The position numbers and the translations under genes were made by a program. From assembly GCA_025998575.1 (NCBI GenBank), contig BNWD01000003.1:1-24581 (forward strand): a stretch of DNA of 24,581 nucleotides. The letters run 5' to 3'. Origin of the DNA: Alphaproteobacteria bacterium. Lineage in GTDB: Bacteria; Pseudomonadota; Alphaproteobacteria; RUG11792. The notes beneath the pieces were generated by a model. The model did no database searches, was not told the origin of the DNA, and saw only the letters and a program-made list of their open reading frames with translations. Numbering within the stretch: position 1 is the first letter of the stretch; each line of letters opens with the position of its first letter. Shown here one piece after another: positions 1-7,990 of this stretch.

Positions 1-1
1 C

Positions 2-70
2 GACCGTTTTTTAGCTATCTATACGAAGGAACTTGCAGTAATTAGCAAAATTAACAATAAATACAATTAG
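2..70 (+). CDS. Possible 3' end of a gene cut by the left edge
   Basis: Frame 2 is open from the window edge to TAG at 68-70 and encodes 22 residues (DRFLAIYTKELAVI then SKINNKYN). Composition is protein-like, with alternating charged and hydrophobic residues, but the piece is too short to identify and could be chance. Frame 1 is also open, to TAG at 43-45. Sequence left of the window would settle it. Confidence 0.2.
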   Translation, partial: DRFLAIYTKELAVISKINNKYN

Positions 71-515
71 AAGAAAGCTTCTTATGTGTAGAGTTGATGA
101 ATGCAGAAAATTAAAGAGGGGCGACAAAGAAGCTCGATATTAAACTAAAGATGAATCTTGAACAAAAGCGTAAAAAATTGCAGATATTTCGATAACTTTG
201 ATGTAGAAACAATATGAGATAATAAAAACTTTTCAAACGAATTCCGATTTTTATTGTCATTAGCTGTAAATTTTTCACTTGAATACTGTTGATGTATTGC
301 GTATGCTTAAATCTGCTGGTTTCGCTGTCAAGGCGCCAAATATTTAATGGCAAATGCGTTACTCAGTGCTCGGTAAATCAATAATACTTCTAATTAAATA
401 TTATTTACAATATATTGGCTGCTATAATTTTAGTCTTCTATGCTTGAATAATCTTTGATAATGATTAATATACGGCAACAATTTACTTAATTGAATAAAA
501 TTTTACTTACACTTA

Positions 516-552
516 ATATATCGAAGTTCATTGTTTCTGGACTTCAATATAT
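516..552. repeat. Stem-loop in the left gap
   Basis: ATATATCGAAGTTC (516-529) pairs with GGACTTCAATATAT (539-552) at 12 of 14 positions around a 9-nt loop. There is no T-tract on either side, so a rho-independent terminator is not supported. Its function is unknown, and it could be chance in A+T-rich DNA. Confidence 0.35.
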
Positions 553-716
553 AACTTGGAAAATTCTTTCCTAATATTCATCATATAAATAATTTCTGTT
601 TAAACTTTTGCAATATTTAATATATGAAGCTTTGTTGTTTTATGACGCTTACTTAATTAGTAATAAATGATTTTCTAATTTTTCACTTAATATAGAATTT
701 TCTTTTTTGCTATTGT

Positions 717-734
717 GCTTGATATAATGCCAGC
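717..734 (+). repeat. 18-nt repeat copy 1 with a TATAAT box
   Basis: GCTTGATATAATGCCAGC here and GCTTGATATAACGTCAGC at 1445-1462 match at 16 of 18 positions. The core resembles a -10 hexamer (TATAAT at 723-728), but no good -35 lies 16-18 nt upstream. The copies may be weak promoters or the best-preserved part of a longer degenerate repeat: 601-700 and 1427-1512 share further short words. Confidence 0.35.
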
Positions 735-1444
735 GTTTATAAACTTGTGTTAGTTGCAAACATTTCGCTTAATTGAATAACAATCGCAAATTATTTTTCA
801 AGGCAATCTAGTATTTTTCTAATTTAGAATTTGATTTTCCATATCAATATTTTCAATGATCAACTATTGCCTTTGTCTATTTCAAATGCAGTCTGTTTCT
901 GTAATCTTTGATTTTTTTAATAAGGGCGCACAGTTCATCCATCTCTAAATTTACATATAGCAATAGATACACATAAGAATTTTCTTTTTACGCTTTATTT
1001 GCGGTATATTTTAATCATTATATTGAAAATTTGTATAAATATTCCATTTTTTATATCTTTGCTCGTTTGCGCTAGATAAAGTTGAACAAATGGAAAACAT
1101 TCGCACGATAACAACGTATTATCTCAATAATTACACATTGCTCTTTATAAATTTTCTTATGAATAATTTAACTATAACAAGTTGATAATTAAAAACTCTT
1201 TCTTTAAAGCTATATTTTTTTCATACCTAGCGATCATTTGGAACAATAACATGACTTTAAATGCCATTTCGTTATTTCTCCATTAATAAAATTTACTATT
1301 TCGCGATAATTACTCACCTCAATAACAAACCTAATATATAAGAATTTTATTTCCCATAAATTTATATATACATTTTATTGTAAATTCATTTTGAATATCA
1401 TTAGAGTGTTGCAATGCTAATCAGACTGTTTGAACTTTTACAAT

Positions 1445-1462
1445 GCTTGATATAACGTCAGC
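1445..1462 (+). repeat. 18-nt repeat copy 2, possible promoter before the PAAR-like gene
   Basis: Second copy of the 18-mer. Its TATAAC box (1451-1456) is preceded by TTGAAC at 1430-1435, a spacing of 15, which is short for a sigma-70 promoter. It lies about 100 nt upstream of the PAAR-like gene and is the best promoter candidate for it that I can see. Confidence is low. Confidence 0.3.
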
Positions 1463-1558
1463 TGTTACATGATTTTATTGCGTTAGTAGAAAATACTTAA
1501 TAGAATTTTCGCTGTCGCTTTGTTATGATCAATCGAATTCGTTGTTTTTGATTGTTTC

Positions 1559-1936
1559 ATGTTAGCTGTGAATGGAGCGGTATGCAGGTGCTCATTTGGA
1601 GTTGCGCCGGGGCCGCTCAGCATCCTTCCTTTGAACAGAGTTCTCGCCTGCAACTTGCCAGTTGCTAGCATAACCAACTTCGTTCCGATGCTCAATATCG
1701 CATGCTTCGGAATGTGCTCGTGCCCTGCCAATCCAGCCGTTGCGGCAGCTACAGCGGCTGCACTTGGCGTCTTGACTCCAATGCCATGCGTTCCAGTTAT
1801 TGCGTCTCCTTGGGTATCGACTAAACCAACAGTGCTGCTGGCTACAGGAGCAGTCGTCATGAATGGAAATATGTGTATGTGCGCCTTTGGTGGCGCTGTC
1901 ACAATAAACATGCCAGGCCAATTCACCGTTGTGTAA
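1559..1936 (+). CDS. PAAR-like (DUF4280-type) spike-tip protein
   Basis: A 125-residue protein resembling DUF4280/PAAR-like proteins, which cap the spike of type VI and related contractile injection systems and can carry or load effectors. Visible hallmarks are an early CRCSFGVAPGPL segment (residues 9-20), a FGMCSCPANPAVAAATAA segment at mid-protein, the LTPMPCVPV turn, a late CMCAFGG and the C-terminal MPGQFTVV. It appears full length, with no toxin extension, so it would be an adaptor or tip, not an evolved effector. ATG at 1559 is the only start before an in-frame stop at 1526-1528, and no Shine-Dalgarno is visible. Base composition is clearly richer in G+C than the preceding gap. No other injection-system gene is in this window. 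The family call is from recalled sequence pattern; the partner system is inference. Confidence 0.82.
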   Translation: MLAVNGAVCRCSFGVAPGPLSILPLNRVLACNLPVASITNFVPMLNIACFGMCSCPANPAVAAATAAALGVLTPMPCVPVIASPWVSTKPTVLLATGAVVMNGNMCMCAFGGAVTINMPGQFTVV

Positions 1937-1969
1937 GTAATTTTATAACTTAAAATTTAAATAATTCAA

Positions 1970-3250
1970 ATGCTGCTTACATTCGCGTTGAATTCATCGT
2001 ATAATGCGATTTTAGATTATTTCAGAAATGACATGCAAAAGCAGGCTGGTTTTTTCGTTTTTCTGCGCGAATCCATTCCAGGAACGATCTGGGCGATTGG
2101 CGTGTCTTCGCTGTTGATCAACATTTCGACGTCGGTCGTTTTCTCCGGCTCTGCGCTATATATGAAGAGTGCGTTTGGCGTCGCCATTTCGACGATAGCC
2201 CTTCTGGAGGCGATTGTTGAGGCTATCGCGCATTGCATTCGTATTTTCTCTGGAATTTTGAGCGATTATTTGCGAAACAGGAAATATCTAATGTGCATTG
2301 GATTTGTTTTGATCGCTGTTTCCAAGCCTTTGCTCGCCTTTTCTGGATCTGTTTTTCAAGTTTTCCTTGCGCGCACTATCGAGCGATTGGGGAATGGCAT
2401 TCAGGCGACTCCACGAGATGCTATGGTCAGCGAAGTTGCGAAAAAGGAGCAGAAGGGCGCTTGTTTCGGTATGCGCCAGAGCCTGGCCGTTGTTGGTTCG
2501 ACGCTTGGCGGGATATTGGGTGTTGTTGTGATGAGCGCGACGAACAATAGCTTTCGCGCGATGTTTCTTTATACTGGCATTCCAGCGTTTGTTGCCGTTT
2601 TGATCGTCATATTTTTTGTGAAGGAAAGCAACAGTGCGAGCGCTCAAAAATCTCTTCATCCAAAATGGAAGCTGCGCGATTGCACGCTTTTGGGCGGGAA
2701 ATTTTGGATTTTAATGGCTATTGTTTCTATTTTCATGCTGGGAAAATTCAGCGAGACGTTCATCGCTCTCCACGCCTGCGAAAATTTCGGCCTCGGGGTT
2801 GGATACGCTACGGTTATAACGACAAGTTACAACATCGTCTCGGCGCTGGTTTCGTATCCAATCGGCCGCCTGTCAGACAAAATGGACCGCCCAATCCTGC
2901 TTTTATGCGGGTTTGCGCTCTTGATTTTCTCGCATTTGCTCATCTGGTTTTCATTAAATCTTCCGATGATTTTTGCAGGAACAATGCTCTGGGGGGCGCA
3001 CATAGGAATCACGCAAAGCATATTGGCGGCGCTCGTCTCTGACTTCGTCCCACGAAATTTGCGCGGAACAGGCTTTGGTGTTTACTATCTGATAACCGCG
3101 ATTTCCAACGCTTTGGCGAGCATAACGGCAGGAATTATCGCGCAAAAAAGCGGAGAAGCGAGCGCATTCTTATTCGGGGCAGCATTCTGCTCAATCGCGT
3201 TCTTGACATTGCTGATAGCCAGGAAACACTTGAAATGCGATGAATTATAA
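1970..3250 (+). CDS. Major facilitator superfamily (MFS) transporter
   Basis: A 426-residue polytopic membrane protein with roughly 12 hydrophobic segments arranged as two six-helix halves around a basic central loop (KSLHPKWKLRD). The first-half signature GNGIQATPRDAMVSEVA, followed by GACFGMRQSLAVVGSTLGG, recalls a group of alphaproteobacterial MFS permeases. The second half has the equivalent loop YPIGRLSDKMDRP. The substrate cannot be read from the sequence. It starts 33 nt after the PAAR-like gene on the same strand, so the two could be co-transcribed. The start is uncertain: ATG 1970 has no Shine-Dalgarno, and ATG 2033 (residue 22) would give a shorter N-terminus. Intact otherwise. Confidence 0.85.
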   Translation: MLLTFALNSSYNAILDYFRNDMQKQAGFFVFLRESIPGTIWAIGVSSLLINISTSVVFSGSALYMKSAFGVAISTIALLEAIVEAIAHCIRIFSGILSDYLRNRKYLMCIGFVLIAVSKPLLAFSGSVFQVFLARTIERLGNGIQATPRDAMVSEVAKKEQKGACFGMRQSLAVVGSTLGGILGVVVMSATNNSFRAMFLYTGIPAFVAVLIVIFFVKESNSASAQKSLHPKWKLRDCTLLGGKFWILMAIVSIFMLGKFSETFIALHACENFGLGVGYATVITTSYNIVSALVSYPIGRLSDKMDRPILLLCGFALLIFSHLLIWFSLNLPMIFAGTMLWGAHIGITQSILAALVSDFVPRNLRGTGFGVYYLITAISNALASITAGIIAQKSGEASAFLFGAAFCSIAFLTLLIARKHLKCDEL

Positions 3251-3260
3251 CGCGAACAAA

Positions 3261-3288
3261 TTGCCATTTCAGCAAAAATTGATATAAT
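3261..3288 (+). promoter_or_regulatory. Predicted sigma-70 promoter for the heparinase-like gene and holB
   Basis: TTGCCA (3261-3266), a 16-nt spacer and a perfect TATAAT (3283-3288) lie just after the MFS stop and 24 nt before the ATG at 3313. This is a good match to the housekeeping consensus and suggests that the next two genes are transcribed separately from the transporter. Confidence 0.55.
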
Positions 3289-3312
3289 TATAATAAAAAG
3301 AAAAAGATTTTT

Positions 3313-4905
3313 ATGAAAGAGTATTGGAAAAATATAAAAAAGGTTTATAATGCTTTTTCAGTGTCTTTTTCTCAAAATAGCTTCTTTTATAAAGCCTCGC
3401 TTGACACTCGCAGCTCCATTTTCGCAACTGAGCGCTTCATTCCTGACTCATGGCCTGGAACGCAGAGCGCAGGCTCCAATATTCTCAACGGCATCGTTTT
3501 TTCCGAGCTATCCGATGTTCCGTTAAGTTTGGTCGAACTCATCATATATAGCCCAGTTTGCAATGGTTTCGAGGATGCTGCAAAATATGCAAACAGCTTT
3601 TTTTGGCTGCGAGATCTGCAAGCTATTGGCGGAAACAGTGCGCGAAAATATGCGAGAAAACTCATCGCGGCCTTTATTGAAAGCTATCGGGATGAGAAGC
3701 GATTTTGGACGCGCGACTTCCAATGGGCGCCAGAGGTCATTGGAGAGCGGATATGCAGTTGGATTTTTTCATATTCGTTCGTAGCCTCAGGGGCTGATGA
3801 CGATTTTCAGAAGGAAATGCTGTCTTCGTTGTGTGAGCAATATTCACATTTATTGAAATCTTATAGAGCCGAAACAGATAATTACTTGAAAATAATCGCA
3901 CTAAAGGCTATAATGTTTTGCAAATGTTTTTCGGCAAATATTGATAGACGCTCGTTAAGGAAATTTGCATCAAGATTGGACAACTGCATAACAGAAATTT
4001 TCGATAAAAACGGCATGCTTTTGACAAGAAATCCAGTTGATTATTTCAATTTGTTCAGAAGTTTGGTAGAAATAAAATTTGCGTTGAAAGGAGGGCCAAT
4101 AGAACTGAAATCATTCGAAAACCTGCCGAACATGGCGGCTTGCATACGGATGCTGAGGATGGGAGACGGTAGAATTTCTGAGTTCCAAGGTGATATCGAG
4201 CCTCAAAAATCGTTCATAATTCCGACAAGAAGCATTGTCGACGCAGCGATTTCTGTTATCGATGCAAGCAGCAGCAATGTTAATTTGCCGACAAGTTTTA
4301 GCCGAATTTCTACGAAGGAAATAACGATTATTGTCAATAATAAAATTTCTAATGTCAAGTCAAAATTTAACGATTTTAATAAACCTGGCATTAATATTTT
4401 TGATTTTGAATCCAGTTTTGGCATAAATAAATTAATTTCTCGTGCTGATATATCGATTATTTTCAATAAATTTAGAGTAAAAATAACTAAAAATTCTGAA
4501 AATTTTTATAAAATATTTAATAAAAATGGCGGATTATTATACACAGGATTTTTGCAAAGTAATAGTTTCGGATTGCCGCTTGTTGTTGAGCGCGAAATTT
4601 TTGTTTCCCTTTCTGAGCCCAAAATGAAAGGCATTGACTATATTCGCATTCCATCGGATTTTATTATTTTTTCTAGGTTTGTTTTTAATAAAAAATGCGA
4701 AATAAATAAGCCAACTCAAAAAAGCATTATAATAAATTTAGGACAAAACAAATATAAATTAAGCTCAATTTTTAAACAAAATTCGAATAATATAGCAGTG
4801 ATAAATAAGAGTAAGCTTTTGTATCCTGCTGTTGAGATTGGTGTTCGATCTGAAGCTGAGCAGGAGGTTCGAATAGACTGGGAAATAGGGAAAATGGAAG
4901 GATAG
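3313..4905 (+). CDS. Heparinase II/III-like protein
   Basis: A 530-residue protein resembling the alphaproteobacterial heparinase II/III family. It has an N-terminal (alpha/alpha)-toroid-like half (WLRDLQAIGG at 98-107; FQWAPEVIGERICSWIFSYS at 136-155; a DDDFQKEML helix after it) and a beta-rich C-terminal half ending in AVEIGVRSEAEQEVRIDWEI. Family members are annotated as polysaccharide lyases, but the role of this chromosomal alphaproteobacterial group is not established and I make no substrate claim. No signal peptide is visible. The second half is much more A+T- and Asn/Lys-rich than the first. ATG 3313 follows a promoter-like sequence, with only a poor A-rich ribosome site. It ends 4 nt before holB, so the two form an operon. 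Confidence 0.7.
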   Translation: MKEYWKNIKKVYNAFSVSFSQNSFFYKASLDTRSSIFATERFIPDSWPGTQSAGSNILNGIVFSELSDVPLSLVELIIYSPVCNGFEDAAKYANSFFWLRDLQAIGGNSARKYARKLIAAFIESYRDEKRFWTRDFQWAPEVIGERICSWIFSYSFVASGADDDFQKEMLSSLCEQYSHLLKSYRAETDNYLKIIALKAIMFCKCFSANIDRRSLRKFASRLDNCITEIFDKNGMLLTRNPVDYFNLFRSLVEIKFALKGGPIELKSFENLPNMAACIRMLRMGDGRISEFQGDIEPQKSFIIPTRSIVDAAISVIDASSSNVNLPTSFSRISTKEITIIVNNKISNVKSKFNDFNKPGINIFDFESSFGINKLISRADISIIFNKFRVKITKNSENFYKIFNKNGGLLYTGFLQSNSFGLPLVVEREIFVSLSEPKMKGIDYIRIPSDFIIFSRFVFNKKCEINKPTQKSIIINLGQNKYKLSSIFKQNSNNIAVINKSKLLYPAVEIGVRSEAEQEVRIDWEIGKMEG

Positions 4906-4909
4906 AGAT

Positions 4910-5692
4910 ATGTGTGTGACGACGAGAAGTTTTTTGGTTTATGGCAAGAATAAAGCGCAAAATTTAGGTAAATCTTATGAATTAGCGATCAATTATATGA
5001 TAACAAATAGCGCTCTTGATTCAGTTGAAGTTGAAAAATATGCGAGAAATAATGTATATCCGAATTTTTTGTTTCTGAAAAAAGCGGAGGAGGACAACGA
5101 GCTTTCTGTTGACGCCGCGCGAACTATTAACGAATTTTTATCCAGGAAAGCCGAGATTAACGGAAACAGCGCGGTCATCATAGATTCCGCCGAGCTCATG
5201 TCCAGCAACGCCGCCAATTCTCTGCTAAAAACTTTGGAAGAACCTCCAGAAAATTTTATTATAATTTTATCAACTAGCAGGCTGAGCTCCATACTGCCGA
5301 CGATAAGATCTCGTTGCGTCAAGATAAAGGTTGAGACCGAAAATATTTCTACGAACAGTTTTGACGATTGCGCTTCTTATGTAAAAAAAGTATTCAGCGC
5401 CGCAGGGAAAATCGAAAGTGATGCGTTCATAGAAAAATCAGTGAATTTTATAAAAACAGGAATGTCGAGTATTTCAGAGTTCGTGAAAGCATTGGAAGCA
5501 GGGGAGTTGGAGTTGTTTAAGGAGGTATGCTTTCTCTATGTTCACTTTCATTTATACAAGAATCCGGATTATAACTTGGCCGATATGGCATTGAAATTGC
5601 AAGATTTATTGGAGATTTCGAATGAAACATACCCAGATAAACAGAGTTTGGTGACTGCAATTTGGTGTATTTTTAAGGAGAATTTGTTATAA
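4910..5692 (+). CDS. holB: DNA polymerase III delta' subunit
   Basis: A 260-residue AAA+ family clamp-loader subunit. The diagnostic block is at residues 88-136: AVIIDSAELMSSNAANSLLK, then TLEEPP, then the sensor-1 stretch IIILSTSRLSSILPTIRSRC with the SRC motif. In the holoenzyme delta' works with DnaX and delta to load the beta clamp. The P-loop region is degenerate (YGKNKAQNLGKS, residues 11-22, in place of GPxGxGKS), and no zinc-binding cysteine cluster is present. Delta' need not bind ATP, so this may be tolerated. It is short for the family. AAGGA upstream of ATG 4910 is a fair ribosome site. The usual alphaproteobacterial neighbour tmk is not adjacent. The 3' end overlaps rluD convergently by 20 nt. 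Confidence 0.85.
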   Translation: MCVTTRSFLVYGKNKAQNLGKSYELAINYMITNSALDSVEVEKYARNNVYPNFLFLKKAEEDNELSVDAARTINEFLSRKAEINGNSAVIIDSAELMSSNAANSLLKTLEEPPENFIIILSTSRLSSILPTIRSRCVKIKVETENISTNSFDDCASYVKKVFSAAGKIESDAFIEKSVNFIKTGMSSISEFVKALEAGELELFKEVCFLYVHFHLYKNPDYNLADMALKLQDLLEISNETYPDKQSLVTAIWCIFKENLL

Positions 5693-6638
5693 TTTTGTCG
5701 ATTATTTTCAGATCTTCTGGCAGATCGGATTCGAATGATAAATTCTCGCCAGTCATCGGATGAATAAAAGAAAGCCTTCTCGAGTGCAGCGCTTGTCTTT
5801 TCAAATTTCTGATAAATTTTGGATAAATTTCTTCTATTTTCTGTTTGCCATAGACTTGATCACCGATAACGTGCGTCCCTAAATATTTCATATGTATTCT
5901 TATTTGATGCGTTCTTCCGGTCAATAATTCACAATTAATTTTCGATATAGCTTTCGTCGAAGAAAAATAAAAGCTTCTCTCTGTGTTATAAAGCGTCAGA
6001 GCCTTTTTACCAGTCGTTTCACTAACAGTATATTGCTGTCTGAGCCTCTGATGCCTTGTCAAAAAAGTCTCTATTTTGCCACATCTTTCTTTTGGACAGC
6101 CAAACACAAAGCAAGCGTATTCCCGTTTCAGGGTTTTGCCCTTTTCACAGGCAAACATATCGGAAAACGCTCTGTGCGCAGCATCTGTTTTTGCAATTAA
6201 CATCAGCCCAGACGTGTCTTTATCAAGCCTGTGAACAATCCCTGGCCGCGATTTATCACCAACATTCGCAAAATTCTCAAACTTATGCACCAACGCATTC
6301 ACAATCGTTCCAGTCTTGTGCCCAGGCGCAGGGTGACAAACGATTCCGCATGGCTTATCAATTATTATTATGTGTTCGTCTTCGAAAATTACATCTAAAT
6401 TTAGCTCCTCCGCTTCAATTTTATAGTCGTTATCATCTGTATACTCCTCGATATTCAACTCAATTTCGCACGCCTCTCGGACCTTCCACGCGCAATCTCT
6501 GACCTCTTCCGCGCCACAGCGGACAACCCCCTCCTTTATATATTTTTGCACTTTTGCTCTCGAGATGTCAAGTAATATTTTCGGGATAACTACATCTATT
6601 CTTTCGCCGATGAAATTTTCCTTGATTTTTATTTGCAT
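5673..6638 (-). CDS. rluD: 23S rRNA pseudouridine synthase of the RluD/RluA family
   Basis: A 321-residue enzyme with an N-terminal S4-like RNA-binding domain (about residues 12-60) and a pseudouridine synthase domain. The catalytic motif is GIVHRLDKDTSGLMLIAK with Asp139, the same number as in E. coli RluD. Other family signatures are IIIDKPCGIVCHPAPGHKTG and LLTGRTHQIRIHMKYLGTHVIGD. RluD modifies helix 69 of 23S rRNA; related RluC-type specificity cannot be excluded. ATG 6638 fits family N-termini. An upstream in-frame TTG at 6674 would add 12 residues and overlap uppP. It starts 7 nt after the uppP stop, so it is probably co-transcribed with tRNA-Leu and uppP. Confidence 0.9.
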   Translation of the reverse strand: MQIKIKENFIGERIDVVIPKILLDISRAKVQKYIKEGVVRCGAEEVRDCAWKVREACEIELNIEEYTDDNDYKIEAEELNLDVIFEDEHIIIIDKPCGIVCHPAPGHKTGTIVNALVHKFENFANVGDKSRPGIVHRLDKDTSGLMLIAKTDAAHRAFSDMFACEKGKTLKREYACFVFGCPKERCGKIETFLTRHQRLRQQYTVSETTGKKALTLYNTERSFYFSSTKAISKINCELLTGRTHQIRIHMKYLGTHVIGDQVYGKQKIEEIYPKFIRNLKRQALHSRRLSFIHPMTGENLSFESDLPEDLKIIDKIITNSP

Positions 6639-6645
6639 TTGTGAG

Positions 6646-7428
6646 TCATAAAAAGAATATAGCCGCGCCGACAATCACTCTGTATATGGTTATCAAAAAA
6701 AAGCCACGATTTTCCATAAATTTTATCGATGGAAATATGGCCAAAATCCCGATCAGAGCAGTTACAGCGACTCCAATTAGATTGTTTTTTTCGAAAATAT
6801 TTAAATTATTTCTATTAAAACTTTCATAAAATTCTAATGTTAAAGATCCAAAAATGCTAGGTATAGCAAGCAAAAGCGAGAAGTGAATTGCTTTTTTTCT
6901 GTCGATCAACAACATTCTGGCGGACGTCAGACATATTCCAAAACGACTGATTCCAGGAAAAATTGCGACAGCTTGGAAGCACCCGAGAATAAAAGCTTGC
7001 CAAACCGGAACTATCGACTTATCATTTCTTTTCATCATACAAGAAATCCTGTCAAAAATCAATAATATAATGCCGAATATTATGCAGACAGCGCCCATAA
7101 TTTTTGGCGAGTCAAATTCCTTGACGAAATCTCTTGCAAAATATCCTAAAATAGTGACGGGGATAGTTGCCAACAAAAGTTGCCAAAAATAAGTCTCAGA
7201 TAGTTTGGTTTTTGATGAAAATATTCCACGAAATATGTTTAAAATTTCTCGCTGAAAATAAAGCAAAAGAGTCAAAAGGCTGCCGACGTGCAATGAAATT
7301 TTGAGCGAGAAAGAGAAGCTTTCGATGTGAAATAATTTAGAGAATAAATGGAGATTGACTGACGAGCTGATGGGCAGAATTTCACCAATTCCTTGCACGA
7401 AACTCAAGATAAATATGTCAAAATCCAT
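6646..7428 (-). CDS. uppP: Undecaprenyl-diphosphate phosphatase (BacA/UppP type)
   Basis: A 260-residue integral membrane phosphatase that would recycle undecaprenyl pyrophosphate to the lipid carrier used for peptidoglycan and other envelope polymers. The first signature is QGIGEILPISSSVNLHLF (Q12xxxE16, the E/QxxxE motif). The second is PGISRFGICLTSARML, the PGxSRSxxT loop with Arg162 kept but the following Ser replaced by Phe163. The position of the conserved His (SSxxH in the family) is Asn25, with a His two residues later. Length and hydrophobicity fit the family. The frame is open further upstream, but that extension is translated tRNA, so ATG 7428 is the start; the ribosome site is weak (GAG). 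Confidence 0.85.
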   Translation of the reverse strand: MDFDIFILSFVQGIGEILPISSSVNLHLFSKLFHIESFSFSLKISLHVGSLLTLLLYFQREILNIFRGIFSSKTKLSETYFWQLLLATIPVTILGYFARDFVKEFDSPKIMGAVCIIFGIILLIFDRISCMMKRNDKSIVPVWQAFILGCFQAVAIFPGISRFGICLTSARMLLIDRKKAIHFSLLLAIPSIFGSLTLEFYESFNRNNLNIFEKNNLIGVAVTALIGILAIFPSIKFMENRGFFLITIYRVIVGAAIFFL

Positions 7429-7442
7429 ACTCAAAACGCCAA

Positions 7443-7527
7443 TGGTGCCCAGAAGAAGACTCGAACTTCCATGGATTTCTCCGCACGCACCTGAAGCGTG
7501 TGCGTCTACCAATTCCGCCATCTGGGC
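7443..7527 (-). tRNA. tRNA-Leu (anticodon CAG)
   Basis: An 85-nt class II tRNA. The acceptor stem GCCCAGA pairs with TCTGGGC, followed by discriminator A and an encoded CCA (7445-7443). The D-arm region is TGGCGGAATTGGTAGACGC. The anticodon stem CACGC/GCGTG encloses loop TTCAGGT, giving anticodon CAG. A variable arm and the T-arm GTTCGAGTC follow. It sits 14 nt upstream of the uppP start codon and probably shares its transcript. Confidence 0.95.
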
Positions 7528-7537
7528 AATAAAAAAC

Positions 7538-7567
7538 ATTATAACACATCATCGCCCGGCCTTGCAA
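7538..7567 (-). promoter_or_regulatory. Predicted promoter for tRNA-Leu, uppP and rluD
   Basis: On the minus strand, TTGCAA (7567-7562), an 18-nt spacer and a perfect TATAAT (7543-7538) lie about 10 nt before the tRNA 5' end, as expected for a tRNA promoter. Confidence 0.6.
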
Positions 7568-7581
7568 CTATTTTCAAAAAC

Positions 7582-7610
7582 TTGACAAGCGCGCGCGGGC
7601 GTGAGACAAT
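7582..7610 (+). promoter_or_regulatory. Predicted promoter for the rplU operon
   Basis: A perfect -35 TTGACA (7582-7587) is followed after 17 nt by GACAAT (7605-7610). The better TATAAT at 7610-7615 is spaced at 22 nt, too far. The spacer is unusually G+C-rich (GCGCGCGCGGGCG). It is divergent from the tRNA-Leu promoter. Confidence 0.5.
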
Positions 7611-7651
7611 ATAATTATGTATTGGTGTGTTTGCGTTGTTGGTGGGGTTTT

Positions 7652-7978
7652 ATGTTTGCGATAGTGAAGACTGGCGGGAAGCAGTATTGCGTCAAAGCTG
7701 GCGATGTCGTCAAGGTTGAGAAGCTTGAGGCTGAGCCTGGCGCAAAAATTTCGTTGTCTGATGTTTTGTTCACCGCCTCTGATTCAGCGGTGAACGTCAA
7801 CGCATCAGATGTTGGAAATGCGTCGGTTGCGGCCGAAGTGATGAAGCATGTTCGAAATAAGAAGTTGATAGTTTTTAAGAAAATTCGCCGGCATAATCAC
7901 AGGCGGAAAAATGGGCACAGGCAGTGGATGACGGTATTGAAAATCACTGATATATCATTGTCAGGCGCCGCTAAATAA
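7652..7978 (+). CDS. rplU: 50S ribosomal protein L21
   Basis: A 108-residue ribosomal protein L21 of the large subunit, binding 23S rRNA domain V. Signatures are the start MFAIVKTGGKQYCVKAGDVV, followed by KVEKLEAEPG, and the basic C-terminal core KIRRHNHRRKNGHRQ. The frame is open upstream to 7601, but ATG 7652 with GGTGGGG just before it matches the family N-terminus. First gene of the rplU-rpmA-pepF-tamB-priA run. Confidence 0.95.
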   Translation: MFAIVKTGGKQYCVKAGDVVKVEKLEAEPGAKISLSDVLFTASDSAVNVNASDVGNASVAAEVMKHVRNKKLIVFKKIRRHNHRRKNGHRQWMTVLKITDISLSGAAK

Positions 7979-7990
7979 GAGGAGATTGAT

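Larger units (their letters stand above)
1..1558. other. A+T-rich gap without convincing genes
   Basis: About 1.5 kb of very A+T-rich DNA with stops in all frames. The only longer frame (111-353, minus, TTG start) has low-complexity composition, no ribosome binding site and no recognisable motif, so it is not called. The stretch contains loosely repeated words (TTAATTGAATAA-like at about 485 and 773; a GCTTGATATAA-centred 18-mer at 717 and 1445) and one stem-loop at 516-552. No tRNA, RNase P, SRP or tmRNA signature was seen. It may be decayed coding sequence, but nothing in it can be named. Confidence 0.6.

Noticed and set aside
111..353. 80-codon minus-strand frame with TTG start
   Set aside because: No ribosome site, no motif, and located in a stop-rich A+T gap; chance is the simplest reading.
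1483..1926. 147-codon minus-strand frame opposite the PAAR-like gene
   Set aside because: It mirrors the plus-strand codons; the plus-strand protein matches a known family and this one does not.
7429..7539. N-terminal extension of the uppP frame (MFFIAQMAELVDAHASG...)
   Set aside because: It is the translation of the tRNA-Leu gene on the same strand; the family N-terminus begins at ATG 7428.
7610..7615. TATAAT as the -10 box of the rplU promoter
   Set aside because: It is 22 nt from the TTGACA box; the 17-nt-spaced GACAAT is preferred, although both remain guesses.
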